Shown: in pieces, positions 1 through 10,829 of the stretch
How the letters are laid out: every line of letters begins with the position of its first letter
Numbering within the stretch: the stretch's first letter is position 1
From: Azadirachta indica
Lineage: Eukaryota; Streptophyta; Magnoliopsida; Sapindales; Meliaceae
Assembly (NCBI GenBank): GCA_022749755.1
Contig: CM040442.1
Span: 13,366,457 to 13,430,456 of the forward strand
Length of the DNA stretch: 64,000 nt
Direction: 5' to 3'
Translations under genes and position numbers: made by a program
The notes under the pieces: generated by a model
Told to the model about the DNA's origin: nothing
The model's database searches: none
The model's input: only the letters and a program-made list of their open reading frames with translations

Positions 1-259
1 ATTCATAATTAATATATATGTCAGATATACTTTTAATCGTTAAAATGGGATAAGATCTAATGGATTGTAATTAATATTTTAATCGTTAAAAGGATATTGT
101 ATAAAGAAAAAAAAAAATCATTAATCTTATCCAATATATACATATATATAATTTATATATAGATACCGAAGAGATGAATGTAAAATTCATTTTATTTGGC
201 TCTTATTTCTAAAGAAGAATTTTCTAGTTAACCAAAATTTTCATAATAGGATGTTCTCT
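1..259 (+). repeat. Probable 3' part of a copia 5' LTR
   Basis: This AT-rich stretch lies directly before a primer binding site and the gag start of a copia element, where the 5' LTR must end. The window opens inside it, so the left LTR edge is not visible. I could not find a matching sequence by eye after the polypurine tract near 3786, so LTR status is inferred from position only. Confidence 0.4.
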
Positions 260-272
260 TGGTATCAAAGCC
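260..272 (+). other. Primer binding site of copia element (initiator tRNA-Met type)
   Basis: The 13-mer TGGTATCAAAGCC differs by one base from the common plant copia primer site TGGTATCAGAGC, which pairs with the 3' end of initiator tRNA-Met. It lies 5 bases before the likely gag start codon at 278, the usual spacing for a Ty1/copia element. Confidence 0.7.
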
Positions 273-277
273 ATAAT

Positions 278-1062
278 ATGGCAAACGCTAATCTTTTATT
301 CTCAAATCCTTCTTCAAATTCTCCATTTTTCTTCTCAGTGCCGATCAAACTTGACGAATCTAACTATCTTGTGTGGAAATCGCAAGTATTACCATCAATT
401 AAGGGAAATGGACTCAAGGAGTTCTTCCATGGAGCTTCAATTCAACTTTTCCAGTTTCTTCATGAAGAACATAGAGGTCAATTAGTTGAAAATCCTGAAT
501 ATGTGATTCGGAAGAGGCAGGACCACCTTCTTGGCTGGCTTTTAATTTCTTCTATGAGTGAGGCAATATTAACTCTTTGTGATCAGTTGAAGATCTTCAT
601 GTGAGGTTCGGAAAGCTTTTGAGAAGCAATTCGGTTCACAATCAAAGGCCAAAGTTCTACATCCTCGTTCTTTACTTCAAACAATAAAGAAAGATGGATC
701 TACAATCGCTGAATACTTTCTGAAAATGAAAAACATTTCGGATAATCTGGTAGTAGTAGGAAATCCCATAAGCAATGATGATCTTGTTTTGTATATTCCA
801 GAAGGACTTATATCTGAATATGATTCAGGGATTATCAACATTACTAGTAAAGGTCATGCTATCAATTTACATGAGATGTACTCTCATTTACTTACCCAAG
901 AATATAAGATTGAGCAACAGAATGGCGTTAATTTGATAGTAGCTCAGGGGAACTATGCTGCAAATTATGCTCAGACTAAACAATTCAAGAAGAATGATGG
1001 AAAAGTGGGTAGGAATTATAATCATAATGCTGGATTTGGTGGCCAAGACAAAGGGAATTGAG
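278..1062 (+). pseudogene. Copia gag remnant (UBN2-like), frameshifted
   Basis: Gag packages the element RNA in virus-like particles. The reading starts at ATG 278 (MANANLLFSN) and carries the typical opening FSVPIKLDESNYLVWKSQV. It stops at 602-604 and continues in another frame with FGSQSKAKVLHPRSLLQTIK, YFLKMKNISDNL and a LYIPEGLISEYDS segment, all characteristic of plant copia gag (UBN2 family). It ends at a stop near 1060. A zinc-knuckle remnant (GHTA) follows in a different frame near 1100. The frameshift and stops show that the copy is dead. Confidence 0.8.
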
Positions 1063-1289
1063 GTAAGATGAGTAACCATGGAAGTAGAGAAGGAATAAAA
1101 TCGGACATACAGCCAATATCTACTATCACCAATTCAACAGGGACTATATTCCACAGCAATAGCTGAATAGTTCTCAACAGCACTAGAATCTTCCTCTATT
1201 ATGTCCTCTATCACAACAAGCATATCAGAGAAGTTATCACCAAGCATCGAATCAGAATAACAAGGCTACTTATGTTGGAAGCACTAAAG

Positions 1290-2730
1290 GAATAGTAGAT
1301 GAAGGTTGGTATTTAGATAGTGGTGCAACTCATCATCTCGCAAATAGCATCAATAATCTGGCTACGAAAGGTGAGTTGAAAGGTGCTGACAAATTAATTG
1401 TAAGGAAATGGTGAAGGGCTATAGATATCACATATTGGTACTACTACTTTGTCTCTTATAACTGTTGCAATTAGTTCTATTCAAAGCAAGATTTTACATA
1501 AAGATGTATTGTATATACCACAAATAACCAAAAATCTTATTAGTGTTTCAAGATTGATTGTAGATAACAATCTCATAGTTGAATTTTCTGGTGATTGTTT
1601 TGTTCAGGACAAGAGAATCAGGACTATGTTACTAAAAGGTATTATTGTGAAGAGATTGTTTAAGTTCCTGATAAGTTCTTCTTCTTTAAGAGGTGGTTCT
1701 CATGATATTAGTCTTAACTCTCCTAGTTCAGTGTTATCATTCTCTAGTTGTTTCATTGATTGTGTTCCAAATAATGTCACTTTTCCTCAAGTTGTTTCTG
1801 ATTCAAACAAATGTACATTGAACTGTACATCTACTTGTCAGTCCTTTGTTGGTTCTATTTCTAACTTCTCTGATTTAATAAATGTAATAAATCAAAGGCT
1901 TGAACATCCTTGTTACAAGACCTTTAAGACTGTGTTACGTTCTTGTAATTCCTTTGCTTCTATCAATAAAATTCAGATTCCAAATTTTTGTGATGCTTGT
2001 CAATACGGTAAAGTTTGTAAAATTTGTTTTCCTCTTTCTAACATAAAAACCATTACGCCTTTAGAGTTAATGTACACTGATCTTTACGAGTCCTTGATAT
2101 GCTATTTCTTCAAGTGGTTTTAGATATTATATCAGCTTTGTTGATGACTTCACTCGTTACACTTGGATTTTTTGCTTAAAAAGTAAAGTCAGAAGCATTG
2201 TCTGCATTTACTTAGTTTAAACTTCAAATTGAAAAGCAATTTGATCATAATATAAAGACTTTACAATTTGATTCTGAGGGTGAACTTTTAGCCTTTGTGC
2301 CTTTTCCTCAAACAACATGGTATCATGTATAGATATTCTTGTCCATGCACCACTACCAAAATGGAGTAGTTGATAAGAAACATAGGCATATCATTGAGTT
2401 AGGCCTCACCTTGCTTGCTCAGGCAGCTTTGCCCCTAAAATTCTGGCGGAATGCATTTGATACAGTTGTTTTCCTCATTAATAAGTTACCTTTTGTTGTT
2501 ATTCATCAAATCTCCGTCTTTGAAAAGCTTCATAAACATAAACTTGGGTACTCATTTCTTAAAAGTATTTGGATGTGCCTGTTTTCTATACCTTAGATGC
2601 TACAAGAAACACAAATTTAATTTTCACTCTTTGAAGTGTGTTTCTCTAGGTTATAGTCCGTTACATAAAGGCTACAACTGCTTACATGCTTTAGGGAAAG
2701 TCTATATTGGTAGACATAGAGTTTTTTGAT
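1290..2730 (+). pseudogene. Copia protease, GAG-pre-integrase and integrase remnant
   Basis: Around 1300-1345 the frame reads DEGWYLDSGATHHL, the copia aspartic protease site in its usual DSGA form. From about 1449 to 2123 an open stretch holds the LYIPQITKNLISVSRL motif, a degenerate HRLGHP-like motif (QRLEHPCYKTF), the paired cysteines of FCDACQYGK and the run-in to integrase. The integrase core follows in pieces: FVDDFTRYTWIF near 2140, KHRHIIELGLTLLAQAALPLKFW near 2375-2450, and the C-terminal FGCACF...SLGYSPLHKGYNCL part to about 2729. Several stops and frame changes interrupt it, so no functional polyprotein can be made. Confidence 0.85.
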
Positions 2731-3039
2731 GAGTTATCTTTTCCATAGTCTAAGTTAATATCTGTCAAATCCTCTTTTTCCGGTTCACATTCAGCTCCCT
2801 TTGTTTCTTCTTAAATTCCTTTAGTTCATTAGTACATACTACCTCTATGTTCTCATAGCAGCAATATCAGTCTCTCTGTATCTTCTCCTACAGTACTACT
2901 TCATCACTCAGACACAAAATCAGCTAATAGTGTCTTCAGATCAGCATGACCATTTAACTGATTCTGATATTCAAGGGGGCGAATATGAGAAGGATAATCT
3001 GAGAAGGGTGAGTCCAAGAGTTGCCTCAAATTAGCATTC

Positions 3040-3178
3040 AACACTGACTAGATCTAAGAATGGGATTTTCAAGCAAAAACACTTTCTTTGTAATCTTAGT
3101 TCTGTTGAATCAAAACCTAGTTCAGTCAAAATTGCTTTACAAACTCCTCAATGAAAACAAGCTATGCAGGAAGAATAA
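3040..3178 (+). pseudogene. N-terminal stub of copia reverse transcriptase
   Basis: A short stretch reads [12 protein letters not shown] and later QTPQ-KQAMQEE. This is the linker and first segment that precede the polymerase core in plant copia polyproteins. After QEE the homology jumps straight to a sequence that normally lies after the polymerase domain. The catalytic part with the YVDD motif is absent. One stop lies inside the stub. Confidence 0.6.
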
Positions 3179-3745
3179 GCTTAGTCAGTTTCTTTCCTCT
3201 CCTACTTCTTTTCACTGGCAAGCTTGTAAACGAGTTCTACAATATCTTTAACTTACTCTTAATCATGGTTTACAATTTGCCTTTATTGGTAGAACAGAAC
3301 TTACAGCTTTTGTAGATGCTAACTGGGGTTGTGATTTAGATGATAGGCGATCTGTTAGTGGTTACTGTGTGTACTTATGTGGTAATCTTATTTCATGGTC
3401 TTTGAAAAAGCAGTAGGTTGTTTCTTGTTCTAGCACTGAATCTAAGTATTATGCTCTTTCATCTGTTTCAGCTAAATTACTTTGGTTCAAGTTTTTGCTC
3501 AAGAAGCTTCATCATTCTCCTTTTACTCCACCTATAATCCAGTGTGATAATCAGAGTGGTGCTGCTCTTGCTCAAAATCCTATTTTTCATGCTAGCACAA
3601 AAGTACATTGAACTTGATATTCATTTTGTATGTGATCAGGTTCTAGCTAAAACACTTGAAGTTCTATATATTCCTAGCATTCACCAAGTTACTGATATTC
3701 TTACCAAAATTTTGCCTTTATTCAGAATTTTGTTATCTTTGTAGC
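3179..3745 (+). pseudogene. Copia RNase H remnant
   Basis: RNase H removes the RNA strand during reverse transcription. Here the frame reads [23 protein letters not shown], then AFVDANWGCDLDDRRSVSGYCVYL (the DADWAG...DRRSTSG motif), SWSLKKQ followed by an in-frame stop, SSTESKYYALSS (the STAEAEY motif), CDNQSGAALAQNP and HIELDIHFV. This order is diagnostic of the C-terminal copia RNase H domain. The stop after KKQ and later frame changes inactivate it. Confidence 0.8.
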
Positions 3746-3767
3746 AAGCTTTAAGTTCTTCCCAGAC

Positions 3768-3790
3768 TTTGAGCTTGAGGAGGGATGAAA
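3768..3790 (+). other. Polypurine tract and probable start of copia 3' LTR
   Basis: A purine-rich stretch (TTGAGGAGGGATGAAAGG) directly follows the RNase H stop, where copia elements prime plus-strand synthesis. The 3' LTR would start at the TG near 3785. The downstream end of that LTR is not recognisable. Confidence 0.5.
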
Positions 3791-3990
3791 GGATATGCCA
3801 AACCTTCTACTGACTTGTCAAGTATTGTTTTGAGTTAGTTGTCAAGTGTTCATGAGTTAAAAGTTTAAGTTGGGAGAATTGGTTTACTTGTTTAGTGAAA
3901 ATAAAAATTGAGATTAAAGTTATTATATTTATCAAAAAAATATTAAAACACAATATTGAAGATCTGTTTTTTAAACCAAACCAAATAGAA

Positions 3991-5540
3991 TTGAACAAAA
4001 TTTATCGATTCTCAGCAAAATTAAATCCAATAAGATTAAAAAGGTTGCGAAATTAACTGATCAAGTCAAATTAATTCAAACATTTTTTCTACTCTACTCT
4101 AAGCATCTTTTAAAAAAGTATGTGATATAATTGGATCAAATATGCTCTTAGAGATTAAACTTATCGAAAGACAAATGAATTGGATTATACTCTTTTTCTT
4201 CCACTACAATTAGATTTGCTTGCTTAGCTTCTTTTTTTTATTGAATATTAAATAGATTTTTATTTTTATTTTTATTGAATATAAAATATGATTAAGCTTT
4301 TTTTTTTTTTTAATATTACAATTCTATTGATTTTTGAACGAGAAATCTACTAGAAAGTTGAAATTATTGTTATAGCACACTTGTGCCTGGGAATCTACCC
4401 TCAGTAGAGAAAGAGTCTACCCATAATTTTTAAGAGAAATTCTTACATAAAGTAGGAAGTCCTACCAACCATAAGGGACTTGAAGTCAAACCACATCTTA
4501 CCATTAGGCCTGAGGCTTGAAGACAAAATATGATTAAGCTTTTGAGACAATATGATCTTTTAAAATTTAAATATATTTTATTTATTTGTTTATATTTTCA
4601 CACACATCTAGCACAAAACCCTTAATTAAAGAGGCCAAATTAACTAATTTATTTTGTTATATAGCTAGAATTCTACTTTGGAAGTAAAGTTTGATAGAAT
4701 AAACCTTTTATAAGTAGAATTTTTACGAATATGGCTTTTAACAAGAAATTATTAACTATTTAGTTATCACATATAACTTTTGAAAAAAATTATGTAATTA
4801 TTTTAGTGTAGAAGTTTTTAAGCTTAAAGTATAAGAAATTAATATAAAATTTTTAAAATAAAATAAGATAATTTAAATTTTTAAATAAGATTTATTGTTA
4901 AAAGCTTGAAATTTGGATTTCTTCCTCTAAAAAAAAGTCTTTTTTTTTTTTTAATCTTAAAACCCTTCTCCTATGTCAACTATACAACACCAAATAAAAA
5001 ATAGAAAAATGGTTTTTGATATTAAAAAAAGCCCTGTTGACTAATTAAAAAAATCAAATGAAATAAGCTCACTTAAATTTTGTTTAATATGACATTTTAA
5101 GTAGAACATTTTGAAGTAGTTTTTTACATGTAAAACTTTTATAAGTTGATTTTTTAATAAAAATTTATTTATTATTTAGTTGTCACAAATAATTTCTAGT
5201 AAATTGTAAAGATATCATAAAAAATTATTAAAATAATATAAAATAAATTTACACAATTTAACTTTTTTAAAAAATCTATTGCTAAAAATTTAAAATCTGG
5301 ACTTTTTCTACTAAAAGCAAAGCAAATTTTTTTGTCAAAATCTCTTCTCTAGTGAATTGATAATTTTTTAGAAAGTTTATGTTTAGATATTATGAATGGA
5401 AAAAAATTGTTTCGTTTAGAATTATATATTTATATCTCATTATTTGTAGTTTAAACTAATTTATAAATTAACTAAAAAATTATGTATAAATTTAAAAAAA
5501 ATGTGAAAGAGAAAAATATGCATACGGAAACTGGAAGATT
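3991..5540. other. AT-rich intergenic DNA with a possible SINE remnant
   Basis: I see no coding capacity here. The stretch is AT-rich with homopolymer runs. On the minus strand, about 4378-4520 contains GCCTAATGGTAAGATG, resembling a Pol III A box, and GACTTCAAGTCCC, resembling a B box, about 12 bp further on. The spacing is shorter than in a normal tRNA-derived SINE, so that identification is weak. Confidence 0.3.
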
Positions 5541-5559
5541 TTGTAAATGTAAAATGCAT

Positions 5560-5859
5560 TGGGCTTTAGACCCGAGTGTAAGAGGCGCCAGTTCTTCAGC
5601 GGGTGTACTTAGAAACATTCGGCCTATATTTAGTAACAACTTTTTTCAATCCATTTGCCGGGAAAAACACCCTGCCAAAACCCTTTATCGCAGCTTCAAA
5701 GTTCTTGCATGAGCTTTTCTTGTCGCCGGTCGATGACACCTTAGGTTCAGAGCTTACCGGCAGTAAACCCCGTCCACAATTCCGCCGACAGACAAGTCAA
5801 TAGAAGCCGCCATGGGCGTGCGCGCCACCGCTTAAATCCGCCGCCAATTGAAAGCTGTG
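5560..5859 (+). other. Probable 5' noncoding exon of the pseudouridine synthase gene
   Basis: A locally GC-richer block ends in a consensus 5' splice site (CTGTG|GTGAGT) at 5859/5860. A matching acceptor (GGCAG) at 6513 precedes the first coding exon. The block contains a seven-codon upstream ORF. Exon status is inferred from composition and splice signals; the transcription start is not defined. Confidence 0.4.
5812..5835 (+). other. Upstream ORF, 7 codons (MGVRATA)
   Basis: The ATG sits in GCCGCCATGGG, a complete Kozak-type context, and is closed by TAA after seven codons. It lies in the proposed 5' noncoding exon. If transcribed it would be an efficient ribosome stop before the main ORF. 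Confidence 0.35.
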
Positions 5860-6631
5860 GTGAGTACGGGACCTTTTGGGAAAAATTAGACGCAACTCAA
5901 ATTCTTGGTACAAGATGTTGTAAAGTAGATTCTATGCTTGGATATTTAGGTTAAAGTTTTGAATTGACAAAGATTGGAAATTAGCTTTTTCAATTCTTTT
6001 AATTGATTATAGATTGGGAAGCTCATAATGTCGAAAAACTGAAACTTGATCCAATCCCCGTTTATAATGCTTTTTAGCTTTTCCTTGGAGGTTCAGCAAT
6101 TGAGATGGGTTGAGATTTGGTACTCTGTACATGGTAGCTTACTCTCATACATATGATGATGGGGTTTATTTAATTTTACATTATGTTGTCTTGAAGTTTA
6201 GATTGCTGTGGCTTGGGTTACATTTATATCAGTAGTTTTAATAAGTTTATAACTGTTATTAATAGTTAGCTTATTTGGCTCTGATGATTAGTTCATCCTT
6301 GAGTGATTCTCTTTGGGATGTGTTGAACATGTTAATCTATCTCTCTTCTTATCATGCGATTGAAATGAATTGATACATGTAAAGTACCTTTTTAATAAAA
6401 GAAAGGGAAAAAAATAAAATAAAACCTCAGGGACTTATTGGTGGTTTTAATAAATTACTATTTAGAGTACAAATGCAGATTCAAGTGGTTCTAATAATGT
6501 CCTTTGATGGCAGGTGTTTGCGTGAAAAAGAATTTGCAATCCATGTCCTTTATTTGTTATTTCATCACAACTCAGTGACATATAAGTTATACTCCTTGTA
6601 TTTAATTTGTTATTTTGAATATGAATTTGGA

Positions 6632-7595
6632 ATGATGTGGAAGAAGCAAGCCCAATTCATATTGGTTTCAGTCAGAAGCTACTCCAGAATCTCTCCACCG
6701 CCACCTGCTGTAATCCGGGTTTCAGAAAAGAATGTAGCCCACTTGGGCCCACAGAAGGTGGGTCCAAAGCCGCGTCAGCTCCTTTGTTTGCCTCCATTTC
6801 CTGGTCATAATCTACCAGGGAAGAACTGGGGGCAGCAAGGACAAGTAACTGCCATAAGCTGGGTTAAGTATTACTTTGACGAAGTTCAAGATTCTGTCAT
6901 TCAGTCTCATTTCAACAAGGGCCTTGTAAGTATAAGATTTCATCGTTATATTATTTTGGTGGCTTCTGATATTGTTGTTTATTGGGATTGCAAGGAGTCA
7001 TATGGTTGGATTCTTGCTTATGTAAAGTGATATGTTAATTGAATTTGGGAAATTCAAAATTTTAGCATCCAAATGTTTGAAGAACATTTGTGTAGAATAA
7101 AAACAGTGAAAGTAAAGTTTTCTTTGGAAGGAAATAAATTAAGATTTCTGTGAATTTTCCAATTTTTGTTTTTGTTAAAACACAAAGAAATCTTTTATTG
7201 CCTTTTGAGTTTACAATTGGTTTCTTACACTGTCATCTGTGATCTTAAATCTTACGTTCTGAAAATGACTATGAATGCAACCCAAGTTAGCATATAAATC
7301 TATACTTTGATTTCTTCTTTTGTTTTAGGTTCAGATTGAATGCATGAATAGGTATGATTCCTCTGTAGAACTGGAAGGACAAATCAAGCCCATGAGAAAG
7401 GTACTGATTTTTGTTTTTTTGATTTTATAATTTTCTGTAATTTCATGTGGGTTTAATTGTTCTACAACTACACAGCTTACCTACAGATTAAGCCTAATGA
7501 GGTGATGGAAGTGGGGGCGAGACTCTATATGCCTGTATCAGTGGTGGAGAGTAGAATTTCAAAGAGATTTGACACTATACCAAGTGGAACTTTAA
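6632..7595 (+). CDS. RNA pseudouridine synthase, mitochondrial (RluA-type), 5' exons only
   Basis: The family isomerises uridine to pseudouridine in RNA; the close plant relatives are annotated as mitochondrial RNA pseudouridine synthases 3/4. Three exons are visible: 6632-6925, 7329-7400 and 7487 to the gap, joined in phase 0 with GT-AG introns. They give about 158 residues. The N-terminus MMWKKQAQFILVSVRSYSR is basic and hydroxylated like a mitochondrial presequence. Family landmarks are VAHLG, GPKPRQLLCLPPFPGH, ISWVKYYFDEV, SHFNKGLV, ARLYMPVSVVESRISKRFDT and IPSGTL. The catalytic RluA domain, with its HRLDRxTSG site, should follow but is lost: an N gap begins at 7596 and the DNA beyond it is a hAT transposon. 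The start codon was chosen because homology begins there. It is either a truncated pseudogene or a gene split by assembly. The identity is secure; its state is not. Confidence 0.75.
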
Positions 7596-7695
7596 NNNNN
7601 NNNNNNNNNNNNNNNNNNNNNNNNNNNNNNNNNNNNNNNNNNNNNNNNNNNNNNNNNNNNNNNNNNNNNNNNNNNNNNNNNNNNNNNNNNNNNNN
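7596..7695. other. Assembly gap of exactly 100 N
   Basis: One hundred unknown bases, the conventional length for a scaffold join of unknown size. It interrupts a conserved exon of the pseudouridine synthase. Left and right flanks therefore need not be adjacent in the real genome. Confidence 0.98.
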
Positions 7696-8424
7696 CATTT
7701 GCATCATCTTCCACGATCACATCCACAATTTATACCCAAGCTCAACATATTAGTTCAAATATGGCATGTGATGATCTAACATTCAATAAGACCATGGACA
7801 TACTAAAGGTAAAATTTATAATTATTTATAATAATTCAATTATTTAATTTTTGCTTATGACTTGTATGTAACTCTAATATAATTATATTTCTTGTAGGAG
7901 TTTGATGACTTTGAAAGTATGAATTATAATAATTTAAATCAAAAGATTCAATTGAAACTTTATATGGATAAGCCGTGAATAAATAGAAATGCTAATTTAG
8001 ACATTTTAGACTTTTGAAAAGGAAATAAGTTTTGTTATTCTAACCTCTCTTCCATGGCTCGTAATGTCTTGAGCATTCGTATATCTATTGTTGCATCTGA
8101 ATCAACTTTTAGCGTTAGTGGTAGAGTATTTGATCAATTTCGAAGTACACTTAAGCCGGATATAGTGGAGGCATTGGTTTGTACAAGAGATTGGTTGTTT
8201 GAAGAGAGTGGTAATAAAGTTTTTATATAATTAATTTAAATTTTCTTTTTGTAGCTTATAAGTGATGATATTTATAATTTATTTTTGTTATTGTTATAGA
8301 AAGTAACCCTGCCCAATTGAATGATCTTACTAGAGAGATATTAAACTTGAATATCTCGAGTGCTTCATCTTCAAAAAGTAGTACAATTCCTAATAGTTCT
8401 CAGTTGTTACTTGAGAAAAATTAA
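7696..8424 (+). pseudogene. hAT transposase, C-terminal part (dimerisation domain)
   Basis: hAT transposases cut and paste elements with short terminal repeats and 8-bp target duplications. The visible exons read TFNKTMDILK, an intron (about 7809-7898), EFDDFES, then NLDILDF, YSNLSSMARNVLSIRISIVASESTFS, GRVFDQFRSTLKPDIVEALVCTRDWL and, after a second intron (about 8212-8300), a tail ending at TAA 8422-8424. The MARNVL...VASESTFS...EALVCTRDWL block is the hAT C-terminal dimerisation domain. In-frame stops occur after MDKP and at the usual tryptophan of ILDFW, so the copy is inactive. The N-terminal part, with the BED finger and catalytic residues, would lie in or beyond the gap. Confidence 0.8.
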
Positions 8425-8440
8425 TATTTGAGTTTATATT

Positions 8441-8950
8441 TTTTAGCTTTTAGTTTTGATATATGTTGTTTTTGTTATTTGGGAAAATTGAATTGAATTT
8501 ATATTATTTAGCTTTTAGTTGTCGTTATATATGTTGTTTCTGTTATTTGAGAGAATTGAATTGAATTGAATTTATATTGTTTAGTTTTTAGTTGTTGATT
8601 TATTGTTTATGTTTTTTTTGTTATTTAGGAGAATTGAATTGAATTTATGTTATTTAATTTTTAGTTGTTGTTGATTTGTTGTTTATTTTTTTTTTGTTAA
8701 TTAAGAGAATTGAATTGAATTGAATTGAATTTTTGTTGGTAGTTTTTAGTTGTTGTTTATATTGCTTTTGTTATTTGGGAGAACTAAAATTGAATTTATG
8801 TTGTTTAAATTTTAGTTGCTGTTAATTTGTTGTTTATGTTGATTTTGTTATTTGAGAGAATTGAATTGAATTGAATTTTGTTGTGTAGTTTTTAGTTGTT
8901 ATTTATGTTGCTTTTGTTATTTGGGAGAATTGAAATAAAATTTATGTTAT
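8441..8950 (+). repeat. Degenerate minisatellite, about 7 units of 64-86 bp
   Basis: Units have the form TTTAG-TTTTTAGTTGTTG, then TTATGTTG-TTTTTGTTATTT, then GAGAATTGAATTGAATT. Each unit ends in a variable number of GAATT steps. The array begins 17 bp after the hAT stop codon and occupies what would be its 3' untranslated region. Confidence 0.7.
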
Positions 8951-9059
8951 TACTTGTCAATTGTTTATGGATGATAGAATATATTACTCATATTGTTATT
9001 TGTAATTTAAGAGAATTAAGATTTGTGTTTTTTTATTTAGAAATTTAAATGATTATGTT

Positions 9060-9389
9060 TGGTTCAAAATAATAATTAGTATATTTTTATTATTTTTGTT
9101 CACAAAATTAATCATGTCTTAAACAAATTGTATTTTTGTCTTAATCGAATCGTGTATAAATGAATAATCAAATTTAAAACGAATAATCGTATTTAAATAA
9201 ATAAATGAATAATCGTTTTTAAACAAATAATTGTATCTAAACGAATTGTATTTAAATAAATGGATCATATTTGAATTTTAAAAAATTGATACGAATAATA
9301 AATAAATTGTATTCGTGTCGAACAAATATTAAACGAATCGTATTTGTGTTGGCCTAAATTTGATTCGTTTATCCTATTTGTCACCCCTA
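9060..9389 (+). mobile_element. hAT element right subterminal region and terminal inverted repeat
   Basis: The stretch is rich in dispersed CGAAT and CGTAT motifs on both strands, like the subterminal transposase-binding repeats of hAT elements. It ends at 9377-9389 with TTTGTCACCCCTA. Its reverse complement, TAGGGGTGACAAA, is a classical hAT terminal repeat. The left end is hidden by the gap. Confidence 0.6.
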
Positions 9390-9462
9390 TACCAAAGTTA
9401 TTTGCATATATGTTTTCAACACAACTCCCATGCACAAAATGGTAAACTTTTCTAACTATCCA

Positions 9463-10177
9463 AATGTTGTAACCCTTTTGAAAAAATATATAATAAATTC
9501 TATTAATAATAAATTTACTTTTCTAATATAAAAAAAATTTATCTTTTAAAATAGTTTTATAATCATTAAAATTTTAAAATATTTTGAATTTAAATTTATT
9601 ATTATCTTTAAATTATAATTTTTAAAATTAAATCTGAAATTAATAACAATTTCAAAATAATTTTATTTTTACAATAAATTAGATTTGTTTTCTTTAACAA
9701 TTATTTCGAAATAATATAAATCTTTTAAAATTATTATCATTAGTAATGATTTTAGAATAATTTTATATAATAATTTAAAATTATTTTATTATCATTAATA
9801 ATTTCAAAATAATTTTATTTTCATGATAAATTAGACTTATTTTCTTTAACAATTATTTAAAAATATTATAAAATTTTAAATCATTATCATTAGTAATGAT
9901 TTTAGAATAATTTTAAAAATTATTTAAAATTATTTTATTATCATTAATAATAATTTGAAAATAATTTATTTTTATATAAATTTGATTTATTTTCTTTAAC
10001 AATTATTTAAAAATATTATAAAATTTTAAATTATTATCACTAGTAATGATTTTAGAATAATTTTATAAATTTTAATGATTGTAAACCTATTTTTAAATTA
10101 TAAATTTTTATTTTGATAAAAGTAATTTTATTTTTAATAAAATTTATTATATGTGCATTCTGAAAAGAGTTATTTAT
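9463..10177. mobile_element. AT-rich foldback element with long inverted ends and 150-bp internal repeats
   Basis: The first 120 bp or so (9463-9590) and the last 115 bp or so (10060-10177) are imperfect inverted copies. For example, TATATAATAAATT on the left pairs with AATTTATTATATG on the right, and TAATCATTAAAATTT pairs with AAATTTTAATGATT. Inside, the motif TAGTAATGATTTTAGAATAA recurs at 9741, 9891 and 10041, an exact 150-bp period. No coding capacity is visible. It resembles a non-autonomous DNA transposon; the superfamily is not determinable. Confidence 0.55.
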
Positions 10178-10829
10178 TAAAGATTGGATAAAATGTCATT
10201 CAAAAGCAGTAAGAGTGTGGTATATTTCATAGAGTTCTAAAATTTGAATCTTCACAAACAAAATTTATTTTGCAATTAACAAAAAAAGATTCAAACCACT
10301 AGCTCTGATTTGGTTCAATTGTCTATGTTTAAATTGTTGAAGGGCAAAATAAAAAAAATTTAAAGGTCAGGGGAGTGTTGTAATGAAAGTAATGATGAAC
10401 ATAAGTTATTTAAAATAGTAACTGGAATTATATGAAGTATGTAGTCAATCATATGGCCTTTGAAAGGGTAAGGATGTATTCGTAATTGAATTTTTAGCTA
10501 TGTCTTTTATTGCATTTGGCAATAGAATGGTTCAAAAGATTTTAATAGTAAGGTAAAATTATACATAGATATTTAAGAATTTATGTTAGATGCTATTTGT
10601 CATATTGATAAGTATGTAGAATATACACTTATCGGCCACTTTTAAACTTGAATTGTTTTATAAATCCTCAAGTTTTGTTAATATTTGATGAACTTTAGTG
10701 ACTTGTACAGAAAAAATAAAAAATGGTCATTCAAGATGAATTTGGCTAAATAAAAATGTCGGAATAGATGGAAAGGAAGTGGGGACCAAAATGTAAAGTT
10801 TCAGGGATCACACTGCAAGAAAATTAAAG
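10178..10829. other. Intergenic DNA, nothing recognised
   Basis: No open frame, transposon terminus or RNA gene could be recognised. Composition is typical AT-rich intergenic DNA. Confidence 0.5.

Noticed and set aside
5482..5803. Overlapping open frames of 66-76 codons as a small gene
   Set aside because: They show no domain, lack a conserved start and lie in what looks like the noncoding first exon and upstream DNA of the pseudouridine synthase.
7570..9400. CTATACCAA occurs both just before the gap and just after the hAT right end, suggesting a target duplication
   Set aside because: The sequence after the first copy (GTGGAACTTTAA) still encodes the conserved SGTL of the pseudouridine synthase rather than a hAT left end, and the DNA after 9389 does not continue the gene.
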